Source: Crotophaga sulcirostris (Eukaryota > Chordata > Aves > Cuculiformes > Crotophagidae). Taken from it: 64,000 bases of DNA. The stretch covers positions 1,725,717 through 1,789,716 of the forward strand of contig VYZB01000040.1 of NCBI GenBank assembly GCA_013397455.1. Reading direction: 5' to 3'. Under the pieces are notes generated by a model. That model was not told where the DNA came from. It was given only the letters and a program-made list of their open reading frames with translations, and did not search any database. Made by a program: the position numbers and the translations under genes. Below, piece by piece: positions 25,401 to 37,300 of the stretch. The first letter of the stretch is position 1. Each line of letters opens with the position of its first letter.

Positions 25401-28400
25401 ACTTTGTGAGCTCTGTGGGTAGCGATAGACCACAAGGAGCAAGGGAAGAACTAAACCTTCAGGAAGGCTTCTCCCTCTGCAGCTTTATGGAAAATGGTTG
25501 GGGAAAGAGGGGGAGAAACAGTTACAAAGTAGGTGCAGAGGCAGAATCATGGGGACAAAGAAGGGGAGGAGAGAGGTGAACATGGTATGCACAGGTCTCA
25601 TCCTGCATAGACTCAGAAGAGCTCTGTGCAGATGCTCAGAAGGGCTCCAAAGTTTCTCTGTAAAGATACAGCCAAAAGAGAATTTTTCTGTTTGTCAGGA
25701 CTGCTTTTTCATGAACATGTTTTTCTGTTGTGCTTTTTCGTTCTTATAGATCATACCATATTCATAGTAACAATGAAGGAGTTACTAAAGCTCTTTTTCA
25801 GAACTAGATGAGACAACTTTGGCAAATGGATTTGCAAAGTCTCTAGTTCAGCCATAGTTGGACCACTATAATTTTAAATGGTACAAAAATTGAGGGAAAT
25901 GCAACTTCTTTCGCTTTTTCTGGTTGACTATTCCATAGTCTAGCAGATATCCCTCTTGGGAAGCTTTCACATATGATCAATTTAAATACTCTCATTTTCC
26001 ATCTCACTATTTGTGTTTTAATCCTTTTAAATGCCTAAAACACCTCACTTTTCTGAAGTTCCATCTCTTCACCTTACATATTTATCTCTGTGAGGAAGCA
26101 TGGAATCTGTTTCCGTAAAGAAATTTTTTAATCAAATAAACCGCAACATTCTTCAGTGGTCTGCAGAAGTATGGAACAGGGATATGACTGTGTTGGAGTC
26201 ACAGCAGAGGCTGAAGAATTAAGAAAGAATTGGTGGTAAAAGAAGCTTAAGTGCTGGCAGCAGCTTATGCACAGCAGTGCTAGATTCTCTGTGGGCTGCT
26301 AAAATTGTCCAGAGAAATAAGACTGGTTTGCTGCTGGAGTTACATTGGTAGCAACTTGTAAAATAAACTGTCTTGCATATGTCTATGCTACCCTCTGTTC
26401 CTTCCTTCTTTCATTCTGTGGAAAAAGAGCTAAGTCTTCTTTGGTCTTAGAACAGTTGGTTTTTATGTGTGTTCACATGTGTTGAGTTGTGGGATGCAGC
26501 AATAACCACCAATTAAGAGCTTTATCATCAACAGGTAATAGAATGGGCATGTACATCTTCATAACTTAACAATGTGAGTTATTGATCTAGGTAGGGACAG
26601 AGTGGTATTTCTTCACTTCCCAGCCAATGCTATGGTCTATAGATTGTGGGGCCACTCCAGTGTTTCAGGAGGTGGGTGGGCTGCAAAAGTTTCTTTTTGC
26701 AAAGCATCCTGCTGACAGAAAGATTCCCAGTGCTAAGGCTGAAGTGATATCCATGAAAAGTTTTTGCATGGAAATTCTCATGAAAATGACCAGAGCTGAA
26801 AATACCAAGAAAGCCACTAACACAATCATATTTTATTTTTATTTTCAGGAAATTCCAGTATCAATACCTCTGGTTATTTTTGGCTCAACTGGAGTCAAAG
26901 GCAGTAGGCAATAAAGTCTTCAGTGCCTGTTACAGAGGCAAATTCTCTGCCAGTAACCTTTTAGTTTGTGTTGGTTTTGGTGTTTGAGGTTTTTTTGAGA
27001 GAAGTAGAGTGTTCCTTGGCTATGTGCTCCTCTGAGTGGGTTTCTTCTTTTTCATCTTGAGGGGTTTTGTTTGGCTGGGCCCAAGTTTGAGGGGTTTCCT
27101 CCACGAGATCTTTTTTTCTTCCCTCCAAATATATCTGATCTTTTTGCTTTCACTGTGCCCTTCCAAATAAATTCTAAACATATTTTCTGCCTTTTCAAAG
27201 CATCAGCACAGTTAATACAGTAGGTGACACTGTTAACATAGTAGGCAGGTTAAGAAATGGTGAGTTTGAGATGAAGGGTTGATGGAGGAACCATGAAAAA
27301 CATTAAAAATATTATCTTAAGATTTAAACCAGGTTTGTGTTAGTAGGATAAGTACATTTGCATTTTATCCTGTCTTCCTCTGGCAGAAAGGAGGGTTCAG
27401 AAAGGAGGCTTGCTAAATTAGACCTCAGTGATGGAAGGGAAATCTGAATTAGTCAAGATGTAGAAATTGCATCTTTATCTTTTTCATGATTTAAAATCAG
27501 CCTTAAGATTTATCTATGGATCACCAGTCCCAAGGGTCCTGAAGTCATGATTCAGACCTCACAAAACCAAGAAACAAGCTGAAAAAATTAGAAGATCTCA
27601 AAAATGCATTTGTTACTTTTCCTCTAAGTTTTTTAGGGTATATCTGTGTAGAATTCTTCTTTATGACCACAGATGTTAAGAATTGTTATTTAATAACAAC
27701 AACAACAAAAAAGAGATTCTCCAGTAGTCAATTGCTAGGATCAAGGTCCTTCAAAACCACCCCAAATATCACAAGACGAGCAATAAAATCCTGGCAGCTG
27801 GTAGTGGTGGCTTTCAGATGGAAATCATGCACTAGCCAGTAAGTTCGGATGTATTTTCCTGGCCATTGAGGGTTAATAACAGCTGAAATTCTAGTGAAAC
27901 CTGGAGTGTTAATCTGCATTGAGGAGATCTGGGGAAAGAAAGTGCCTTAATCCCCCAAACCCAGAGATAAAGTTGTTACTGCCTGCCTACATATATACCT
28001 CATGGACCTTTCATCTGGGTATCAGTAGAATCAGTTGGGATAGCAGAAGACTCCCTAAAACAAAGTACGGAATCGTCTTTTCCTTGTGTTTCCCCTTAAA
28101 TTCTAGAAAGTATTATGGGAAATCCTGAATTTATCTGAGATAAACTGCAGAGATCTACTTTTTCAGATTGTGCTTTCCTTCATGTGTGTTGTTCATCTTC
28201 TATCTACTGCACTGTTGGGATGTTGAAAAATAAGTCAAATCACTTCCTGATCTATGTTTATGGTGTGTTCCACCGCTCAGTTTTACTGGTGAAGTTCAGC
28301 AGAACAAACTCTGATTTAACTCCTAGGAATGCCCAAGACCCACCTCCCACAAGGAACTTGTGTTTTGTCACCTACTTGACATCTGCAGCAGTGAAGGACT

Positions 28401-28439
28401 TTGGGATGTAAATATGATGTGCAAATATGATGCATCTGG

Positions 28440-28960
28440 GTAAACGGAGAGTCCGCTCTTAAACCTGGAGTTCAGAGAGATCTCTTTCATTCATCCATGG
28501 GAGAAGGCCTCATTATAATTGTTCAGGCCTGACTGGATTACATCACTTTCCCCTCATTTCACTCCCTCCTTGCTTGCCTCCCTCCTTTTATTTACACCCC
28601 TTTTTGGGGCAGCAGCATTGAGCGGGGGTCTGCCTTAATGATGCATGCTGATCGCTTCATTCCCTGTTGCCCCCATCACCTCCCCTGGTGCTTTGAAGTG
28701 TGCTCAGGTCTCAGGCTTCAGTTCAGAGGTCACTTTGTTTATTTATGCAAAGCTGGCTCATCTGTGAAATGGGGCTTTCAAGGCCTCTGACATCAAAGGC
28801 TCTAAAGCTGGTCCCATCAAGTCAGAGCAGGGACGGGGCCTTGCATTAGAACAAACTAAAGCAACTTTGTGAATCATTGAGAAATTTCTGCTTCAAAAAT
28901 TGGGCTGTTGTTTTGGCTTGGGGATGGATGCTCAGCGTGTAGTATTGGCCTGAAAACCAG
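28440..28960. promoter_or_regulatory. Candidate conserved non-coding element
   Basis: Nominated by composition only. This repeat-free block has clustered motif-like strings: 'cattataattgttc' framed by two AGGCCT palindromes, 'tgatgcatgctgatcgcttc', 'tttatttatgcaaag' (octamer-like), and 'gaacaaactaaagcaactttg' (SOX-like AACAAA with an inverted TTTG). Long introns of developmental receptor genes often carry such enhancers. Conservation was not measured, so this is inference. Confidence 0.25.
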
Positions 28961-30735
28961 TCATACCCATTTGGCTAAAACACGAAGACTTCATGTATAA
29001 TCTGTGGGTAAATAAAATTTGATCCTAGCTCGGTAACAGTCTGTGAATATTTCCCATCAATTTCTCTCGGAGTGTTATGCAGAGTTTTCCATTTGTTTTA
29101 ACTTTTAAGAGGGAATGGAACAATTCTGCTCTGGCAATAAACAGTAACTATACCCTGTTTATGTGGCATTCTTTGTCCCATAGGATCCACAAAGTGCTGT
29201 ATCAATGGAGTTACACAAAGAAATCCCCTTTCTGCAGGAATCCAGCCTTGCTTGGTACAGGGAGTAGACCAAAAAGACACATGGCGGGCTATATATGTAG
29301 AGAAGGCACAATTTGGTCCATGACATTAGCAATGATAATCAGGGCCTCATACACTCAGATGTGTCAAATCTCATGCAAAAACAAGCCTGTGACTGCCCTT
29401 TTCAGCCCCAGCACAGTGCCAGCATCTCAGTCCTGTGGCATCTCAGACCTATAAGCCAGCTTGGAATGAGGTCTTTAAGCAAGAGAGAGGCAATGGCTGG
29501 AGAACAGCCACTGGGCTGACATTACTGAATAATGGGCTGGTGCCTCTGGATCCATCCTGTCCTCATTTTGTATGGCCAGGTGCAGTATTTGGAGGGGAAG
29601 GGCCTACAGGAATTTGTCCCATGTCTCCAAGTCTATCACATGACGTGATATCGAAGCCTTCTACTTCAGGTTTCTCAACCAGCCAGCATACTTTGTAACA
29701 CCATGGAACCAAATTGTACAGTGAGAACACCTCAATTGTATATGTTTTCTTAGTCTCAGATACTCGTGACATAAAATTAGTCACTGATTATTTTTCAAGG
29801 CAGGTTTTCCACTTCGTCTTCCAACTGGCTGCTCTCCGAAGCCTATGATACTGTCCAAGAAGTCCAGTACAGGATGACCTTCCAGTATAGGTCACAGAAA
29901 AGGGAGCTTATAGGAAACTTCAGCAGCTCATCTGTCTTAGCACTGCCTCTTGTGGTAATCTGCTGGCAGCAAAGCTGGCAATGCTGCATAGCTAGTCCCT
30001 GCTGCCCTTTGGCTGCAGGCTGATTTTTTTTGTATGTACTTATCACCCTGACATGTCTGCCTCTGTGGGAGGTGACAAGAGAATGAATAAGCAATCGGCT
30101 TATTAGGTAATTTTTGAATATAGCTAAGGCATGGGTTTTTCTGCTACTAACTCATCATTTTGTATGTTAGTCATACGTATCTGAATGTGGCTCATTTTTT
30201 CAGATCCAGTCTCTGTCTCATAAGAATATCGCCGGGCCGGTTGCATTTGTAAAGCTTGGGGTGAAATGCAAACAGCAGGTCTTCAGATCTGGCAGTATTA
30301 ACCAGGCTCAGACTCCAGGTTTAGGTTGAATCAGATGCATTTTAACTTTCATGAAATTTGGCTTTGCTTTCAGTGTCATAGATCCCTCTCTAGAAGTGAG
30401 CAGACTGACTGAAGCCTGCTTGTGGTGCAAGGAGATATCCAGCCTTGCTAGCACAGGGACTAGAACAAACTGCAAAGGAGTTTCCCTACCCTGGGAAAAC
30501 ATTTGATATTAAAATTAAAAAACTACAAAAGTTCTTCAAAACAGGGAGAAACAGATTCTTCCCATGCAACCACAGTATTAACTTTGGATGGGGCAGACGG
30601 AAATGAAATCTTGGTGATACCTGAATTAGAAATGGGTCTTCCATCCTGGGGGTGTTCCTGAGATACCTATCTCCCACAGTGCTGTTCCACTTTGTATAAC
30701 AACAAACTCTATTTTGTCTCTCTGAGACCACAGTT

Positions 30736-30900
30736 CAGAGCTTAAGACACTCCCATCAGAGCTTAAGACACAAGGTGCAAGAGGGAGGAGGTTCAAATTC
30801 CCCTCTGAATGCAGCAGAAGAGGAACTTGACCCTGGGTCACTCACATCCCAGGTTAACACTTTATCATTATATCACTGGCTGTTCTGCCACCTCACTCAC
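30736..30900. repeat. Old tRNA-like dispersed repeat relic with local 15-bp duplication
   Basis: The stretch contains GGTTCAAATTCCC at 30789-30801, which resembles a tRNA B box. It is followed by 'gaacttgaccctgggtcact' and 'cacatcccaggttaacact', a pattern I recognise from very old amniote dispersed repeats (tRNA-derived SINE or DNA element; class not certain). Just upstream, CAGAGCTTAAGACAC occurs twice with a 21-bp period, at 30736-30750 and 30757-30771. It is not a functional tRNA: no cloverleaf or A box could be built. Confidence 0.4.
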
Positions 30901-31951
30901 AGTTTTAAGCTTGAGCAGAGATTCCTGGGCTTCAGGGAACCTTCCCAAAATTAGCTTTGCTGAATTTCATCCAAGTTTCTGGATCTCATGAATCAGCTTT
31001 TTTCCCTACAGTTCTCAAGTGTGAGTTCATTCAGATATGCACACACTGAAGGTGGGAGCCCGATTCACTACATATTGCAGCTGGAAGGGGACCGCTGCCA
31101 CTTTGCTACCCAGTGTGCAGCTCTGGGAATGGGAAGCAGTAGTTTTGCTCTATGTGAATTTCCATGTTTATGACATTTCCCCTCTGAGACTTTTGCTACG
31201 TGTTGTTGTTAATGTTACCACATTCCTAACAAACGTGAAACTGGTTCCAGTAGATCGAAACCAACATGTCTAAATGCATGCAGATATTTATTTCAGTTTT
31301 GCTCTCCCACCAAATCATCTATTTCATACAGCTCAGCATGGTGGCATTAGTTATCCTGATTTCTTCCCTCCAAAATGTTTTTTCGTCTGGGTTTGGTAGG
31401 TTACTCCACAGGTTTGTGATTTGACAGGATAACAACCAACGAAGCATCTTCAAAGGATCAAACAGATTCAGAGCAATTTTTACTTACATCAAACACTTGG
31501 CAGCAAGTCAAGAGGTGTTGAGAACACCAATCAGTCCTTGTGTGTAGGCAGGAGGAGTGCACATGGGCTGACATACTGTAACATGAGGCAGGAGGCAGGG
31601 GAGGATATACTGCTCTTTGTACATCAAGCTGAGTAGGATTAAGAAATAATTGACAAAACATCGCCACTTAAATGTCTTTACCACTTTTAAGATATTCAGC
31701 AGTTAACAATGGGCAGGAATCTGACATCTCTGACCACAATTTTTCTTTCTTCTCCGTTACTCCATACATTTTTCTATTTGTGCTAAGGGACTTACTAAGT
31801 TCTCTGTTAGAGAGCATCCAAGATTTCATTCGTAGCACTATTGATATTTGTTTGAAAAACTGTACTAGTGCCAGAAGATAATTGATTCAGTATTTTGACT
31901 GAAAGGAGACGATCTTTCATATGCAAGCCATCATATATAAATGGGTATATT

Positions 31952-32209
31952 TAAACTTCAACTTCGTCAGGGGAGGTTTAGACTTGATGTTAGGGAGAAG
32001 TTCTTCACCGAAAGGGTGATTGGCCACTGGAATGCGCTGCCCAGGGAGGTGGTGGAGTTGCCGACCCTGGATGTGTTTAAGGGAAGACTGGATGAGGCAC
32101 TGAGTGCCATGGTTTAGGTGATGGGTTGGTGTTAGTGTTGGGTTATAGGTTGGACTTGATGATCTCAGAGGTCCCTTCCAACCTGGTTATACTGTGTGAT
32201 ACTGTGATA
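31952..32209 (+). mobile_element. Young CR1 LINE 3' end, GATACTGTGAT-tail family
   Basis: Runs from 'cttcgtcaggggaggttta' through 'aagggtgattggccactgg' and 'gagtgccatggtttaggtg' to 'tcccttccaacctggttat', then a tail of actgtgtgat-actgtgat. The body is nearly identical to the copy at 38300-38686, with about eight differences by eye over roughly 225 bp. This points to recent activity of this family in the lineage. The ORFs in it come from the repeat. Confidence 0.93.
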
Positions 32210-34270
32210 TTTGTATTCCCTGTGCTTGGCTTGCAAGGCTGTAAAAATATATTTGTAAAAGGCAAGCACGTGGGTTGTTTGCCTCCTCTGTAACACAGGC
32301 TGCGGACAAGCCTCGGCGGAGCCTTGATGGTACATTTGCACCCATGGCACTGGGTGACTGGGTGTCTCCTGAGTGTGACTGTGTTTCACTCTGCTTCCCT
32401 GGGGTATGGGCTAGGAGCTGGCCGAGGCACCTGGGAAAGCCTCTGGGTTTCCAGTGGTGGTCAAAGAGTGAGAGAGAGGTGGGAAGGGGCCATCAGCTGG
32501 CGTGAGCTGCTGAAGTAAGAGTGTGGCACTGCCCTGAAAGTTTTCTTTTCCCCTTGAAGTGACAGCTGCACATACCTCCAGGGGAAACTGTGCCGAAGTA
32601 ACCACAAGGAGAAGAGAAAAATCTGTCAGGGACGAGGGGGACAAACCCATATGGCATTGCAGCCTCTCTGTTTAAGGGACAGCAGCAAGTGAGAGCGGAG
32701 CATGTGTTGGCATAAAATGCCGCATGATGAAGAGATGGGATGATTTTCCAAAACAGCAGAAACTGGGGTGAGGATGGGGTTAAACACATTCTTCTCACAC
32801 AAAGACAGTTTACATGCTAAGCACTGCTTAAGAACAACCTGACTTTAAAACAACCATAAAGAGCAGTTCTACTATTTGTACATTTTGGGGGAGGCATGCT
32901 TATGGTTAAGCAGAGATAAGTTTTTCCTCTCTGTTGCAGAGATTACAGAAAGAAATTTCCTCTCTTTTGCTCATGAGACCTTTTTCTTATGGGTTTTAGG
33001 AGTTGGACATTTGGAGAAATTCATTCCTTAGGTCAGATATTTCCACTTCTATTGATTTTTTTTTTTTACACCATTGCAGGGAAGTTCCTTATTGAGATGA
33101 ACTTTTTCGCGGTCTTCATCTGACTTGTCTTTGAAACTCAAACTTCACACACTTCAGTGCTCTTTAGCTAGCAGCTGAGTAGCTCTTGATCATGATCTTC
33201 ACCTCAAATCCAGCTGCTGTATGGCACTGTGCCACCTATAGAGCGCAGAAGTAGCCTTGGAAGAGCTTTACTTTGTTGTGTCATCACCTGTAGGTGCCCA
33301 GAGTTCCCCAGGTGCACCTCCCTCCTGGTGTGATGCATTGCTTTAAGAGGATGCTCTGAGCTGAGCGCTTGTGTAGTAGAGGTCAAACTGTTACTGGAGG
33401 AGGAAAAACCTACATATCTGGGCACTGCAGTGGCGTGAGGCCACCAGCATCATTGGGTTGTAGAGAGAGGCTCAGGACACTCTCCTGCTACTGCATCCCT
33501 CATGGAGACCTTGTAGGTGGCCATATCACAGTGGCAATTTGAGGGGGCTGCTGGAGTGGTGGGGATTGCATCTTCTGGTGATTTCTATTTCTTCTAGCAG
33601 TACAGGACACAGAGTTGAAACCTGGATGCTGCTCTGTGGTAGCAGTGTAAGCAACAGTGCTAAAGGACAAACTGGTGTGTTGTCGATACGGGTGGATAGG
33701 TGGTCTTAATTTAAAAAAAAAACAGCCACACAAACAGCTTTTCAATTCAGTATTGCTTTCTCCAGCTTTGCATTCAGCATCCCTTGAGGACTCATTTGAC
33801 CCCAGACCTGCTTGCTTTCCTGATTTTGTATGGAAGCTGAAAGGCGAATTAGTGGCCCTAATTCCACTGCTTGTATTCTGTGTGACTGATCACAGAAGTC
33901 TTCCCCCACCTCCTAGGTTTAATTATCTGTAATTTTGATTTATACCATTATTTGCATAGAAGGTACAACACATTGGCTCCTCCTAGGGAACAGCAATCTG
34001 TAAATGTAAACAAAGAGGCTTTTGTCAGCTATAAATGAAACATTGATTAATCTCCCATTGCTTTGGTAGCCTGCTGAAAAGCTCATAAAGCAGCAAACTA
34101 AATTGTTCATTAAACAGGCCAGGCTGTAAGTGCCAGGATGTGGATGCCAAATGTATGTTGAGTGTGTTTCAGCTGCATGGTGCCTCCAGGAGGAAATGCA
34201 AACTCTTGTTATCATAGTACTTGTGCTGCAGGAGCCCTTCTTAACATCTTCCCTTTCCTCTCCTTTGCAG
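32210..34270 (+). other. FGFRL1: FGFRL1 upstream intron, last segment
   Basis: Intron immediately 5' of the linker exon. It contains a T-run at 33057-33068. It ends in a good polypyrimidine tract and acceptor ('cccttcttaacatcttcc' then 'ctttcctctcctttgcag', AG at 34269-34270). ORFs at 32275-32650 lie in a GC-richer patch but show no family signature. Confidence 0.8.
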
Positions 34271-34351
34271 ATGATGCCAACTCAGGAAAGGAGAGCCACG
34301 TACCTGAAGGCTCCAATGGAGAATATGAAGATCATTCTGGGAAGCAATGGG
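34271..34351 (+). CDS. FGFRL1: FGFRL1 linker (acid-box position) exon
   Basis: This 81-nt exon encodes the linker between Ig1 (outside the window) and Ig2. With one base from the previous exon it reads D-D-A-N-S-G-K-E-S and continues to E-Y-E-D-H-S-G-K-Q-W. It is rich in Asp, Glu, Ser and Gly and has no cysteine. It occupies the place of the FGF-receptor acid box, and its ends match the human FGFRL1 linker as I remember it (DD..GKES at the start, QQW before ARPRF). The acceptor 'cctctcctttgcag' and donor g|gtaagg are both strong. The exon is phase 1 at both ends, so skipping it would keep the frame. The 156-codon ORF spanning 34162-34632 is this exon plus flanking intron. Confidence 0.93.
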
Positions 34352-37300
34352 GTAAGGAGCAGTGTATGTTTTTTTGGTTTTTCTTGGCTCTTGAATCACT
34401 GCTGTTCTCACGGCACGTTTCTCTGTTGCTGAAGGAAAGGAATGGCAAAATGACTGGAGTGAGTTCTCCCTACAGATGGTCAAATAATAAACAGAGCGTC
34501 AGCTTAACGTGTCAGTGTGAATGGATCCCATCCAAGGGTCTTTCTGCAAAATGCAGCCCATGGTCTGCTCTAGGGCCCCCTGCCATATACCCCAGCATGG
34601 TTCTCCCTTGCATTTGTTTTTCTGGGCAGTGACTTTCTTTTGCATGTGCAGCTATTATAGCTTTCATAGACTCTCCATAAAAAGCGTATTGACTTTTACA
34701 GAAATATTTCCAAAAGCCTGTAGTGCCAACATAACACTGCTCCCACTGAGGGCGAATGGGAGGTCTGACTTCACTTCAGGAGAATTAGCATTAGGCCAAA
34801 GCTGAGTATTTTTTAAAATTACCCTGTCTTTTAGACACCTGCATGAATTTCTCTAATCCCTGAACTACTCAAGCATAGGATTTTGATGATGTTGCAGAGC
34901 TTTGGGGAACTACTATAATCTCACTTGGAACAGGTTCTGAATCACTGCAAGGTGCAGGTCCTAAGCTTGGTCCAAGCACTCATTGAAGGACAATAAGTCT
35001 TCAGGCTGATGCCAAACAGCTTTTGACCATTACTGACAGGAGTGTGGTGTGAGTTTATGACCTTGAGAGACGAAGCAAAGCATTTCCATTTTGCTCTTGA
35101 AGTAGAATACATCCCTTCTTTTAATTTTATAATACAGAGGTGGCTTTGTACCACATTTGTGGCAGGGAATAAACTCATAGCAATGGTAGGGGTGGAACCT
35201 GTCAGGTGTTCACCCTGTGAGTCCCCGTCACTTGAGCTGAGGCCAGGCTTCTTCAGGAGCTGGAAAACAAGGGATGTAGTGTACTGTGGTGTAGTCCAGG
35301 CCACATCTGAAGGAGGCAGCCCCATGATAGATTTGAATTACACATTCATCTGAGACTGAGCTTGCTTTGGGAGAGGAAAGTAACCTCCACTCATTCTGGA
35401 AAAGGATGACAACATTTTAGAGCTAGAGAAATGCTCAATTAGGTAAACTCCAGCTCAGGTGTCCTTCAAGAGGGATTCCGCAGCTAGCAAGGAAAACTAT
35501 CGTCTTTCTACTCTTCATTACCCTGGTGGAGGTAGGAGCAGACATTGAATGCCATGGCAGATGTGCTCCTGGTAGAGCTGCTGGATGCCAGATCAGTGCA
35601 ACAATAATATGAAAAAAAAATGTAAGCACTACTACAAATATTAGACATTGACAGTCTCAGATTGTGACTTACTTTGTGCTTGTCCTGACCCAGTCCTTCT
35701 TTATGCTGCACAGTGTTCCTGCATCTCTGCTTTTTCTCCTTTCCCTCCCTCCTATCTCCTCTCCCCAAGCAGGGAAATGGCTGGGGCAGGCCACGCACCC
35801 ACCTAAGCCTTTTCCATCCAGCAGTGCTCACTAGCAAAGTGCTGGTGTGAGCTGGTGTGCAGGGAGGGTCAGTGTGTGTCTGCAGGTCTCTGGAGGATAA
35901 TGAGTGAAGGAGCAGTTTGTGTTTGCAAAGTCCTGGGCTCTAGAGAAGTGGGAGAGGACAAGCAGGCTAACAAAAGGCTCCACTTTGCTTTCCAGCTGCC
36001 ATCATGGAATGGTATTGCTGGGGAGAGGTCCTGCCTCCATCAAAAGCAGGGAGCTGATGCAGGGAAAGATAGATACCCCCATCCATCTCCCTACAACTTA
36101 CTGAGCTCTTCTCCAAAAGACTTGAAAGCATTTCAGTACTTAGTTGAGTCACGACACTTTTTAATGTAAGCATCATGAAAGATTGAAGTGGCACTGCCCA
36201 TCACTACGTGGAGGCAATTTTGGTAGATCATAGCAGACTACGTGTCTTAGCTAACCACCTTACTTTGTACGGGCAACGTATGACAGGAGCATCTGGGGTC
36301 CCAAGGTGTCCTCCAGGAAGAGGAAACTGCTGAGATCCTTCCCAGGTCTTTGTGCCAACAGCCTTCTGTTTAATTTAGTTTTCGTTAGCTTGAATAAATC
36401 TTCATGGTAAACAGCATTTCAGCAAGGAACCTGTATGCAACACTGTCTCTTTGTCCCCATCCACTTGTGTTTTCCCTTGCTCTTGTGTGTGGCATAATTT
36501 ATACTGTACAAATGTACAGTTCATGTTTATGAAGCAAATGCCAAGTCATGGAGGAGAACAAGGATGTGAAGTATAAATAACACAGAAGCACTTTGTAACA
36601 GCCTTCTCTGGCACTCCAACAAGCAAAACTTCTGTAAATGTTACAGATTTGGGGACAAACATTTACTAACATCAACTCAAATAGACTTTTTCTGCCTCTC
36701 TCTTGCACTGCTGCTTCTGCCTCTTTCTCCTTTGTGCTTGCTGGGGTTTTTTTTCTCTCTCTTATGTGTGTGTGTCTTTCTCCTTTTTTTGTTAACTGGC
36801 TTTTCTAAACTTGTCCAGTTCAGCCCTTTGTCAAGGAAACATTCAGAACTGTGTAAATGGGATCTGGTTTCAGCATGTTGCACAGAGACCACGTAATCAC
36901 TTAACCTTAAAAGAAAGAGAAAAGCAGAAAGAGCCTAAGAAGTTTAACTTTACCTGTAGTTTGGTGCATATCTGGGCAACAGTGTATGAGGAGTGAATGC
37001 AAAACTCTGGATGGGTTCATGGGAGTCTCAGTGGGAGGAAAACCAGAAAAGTTACAGTCCTGCTTTTTTGAGAGGAAAGAGGATTTCTGTCATGCAATGC
37101 CCTTACTGAGCAGAGTCACCAAATCATGCTGAAATATTGCTGTGGGAGCAGAGAAGAGGTAAAGGAAGGAGAGAGCTTAGCCTTGCTCACTTGACTCTTC
37201 ATTCTGCATGGGCAGTGTGACTGACCCCCAACCTGTTCTTTGCTGTGTTAATCCCAGCCCAGGAATCCCACCCAGCAAGGATCTACTCTTACCTGGACCT

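Larger units (their letters stand above)
22411..31951 (+). other. FGFRL1: FGFRL1 upstream intron, fourth segment
   Basis: About 9.5 kb of intron without a supported exon. A degraded stretch near 25880-26140 resembles an old LINE in reverse orientation, but I cannot fix limits. A candidate conserved non-coding block lies at about 28440-28960. An old tRNA-like dispersed repeat with a 15-bp local duplication lies at 30736-30900. The remaining ORFs (none above 130 codons) have no family resemblance. Confidence 0.7.

Noticed and set aside
30780..30860. Possible tRNA gene
   Set aside because: Only a B-box-like string is present. No A box, acceptor stem or anticodon arm can be drawn.
1..34270. Hidden Ig1 exon of FGFRL1
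   Set aside because: No frame shows the expected Cys...Trp...Tyr-x-Cys pattern with flanking splice sites, so I conclude it lies upstream of the window.
34162..34632. 156-codon ORF around the linker exon
   Set aside because: Only 34271-34351 is exon. The rest is read-through into flanking intron beyond clear AG and GT sites.
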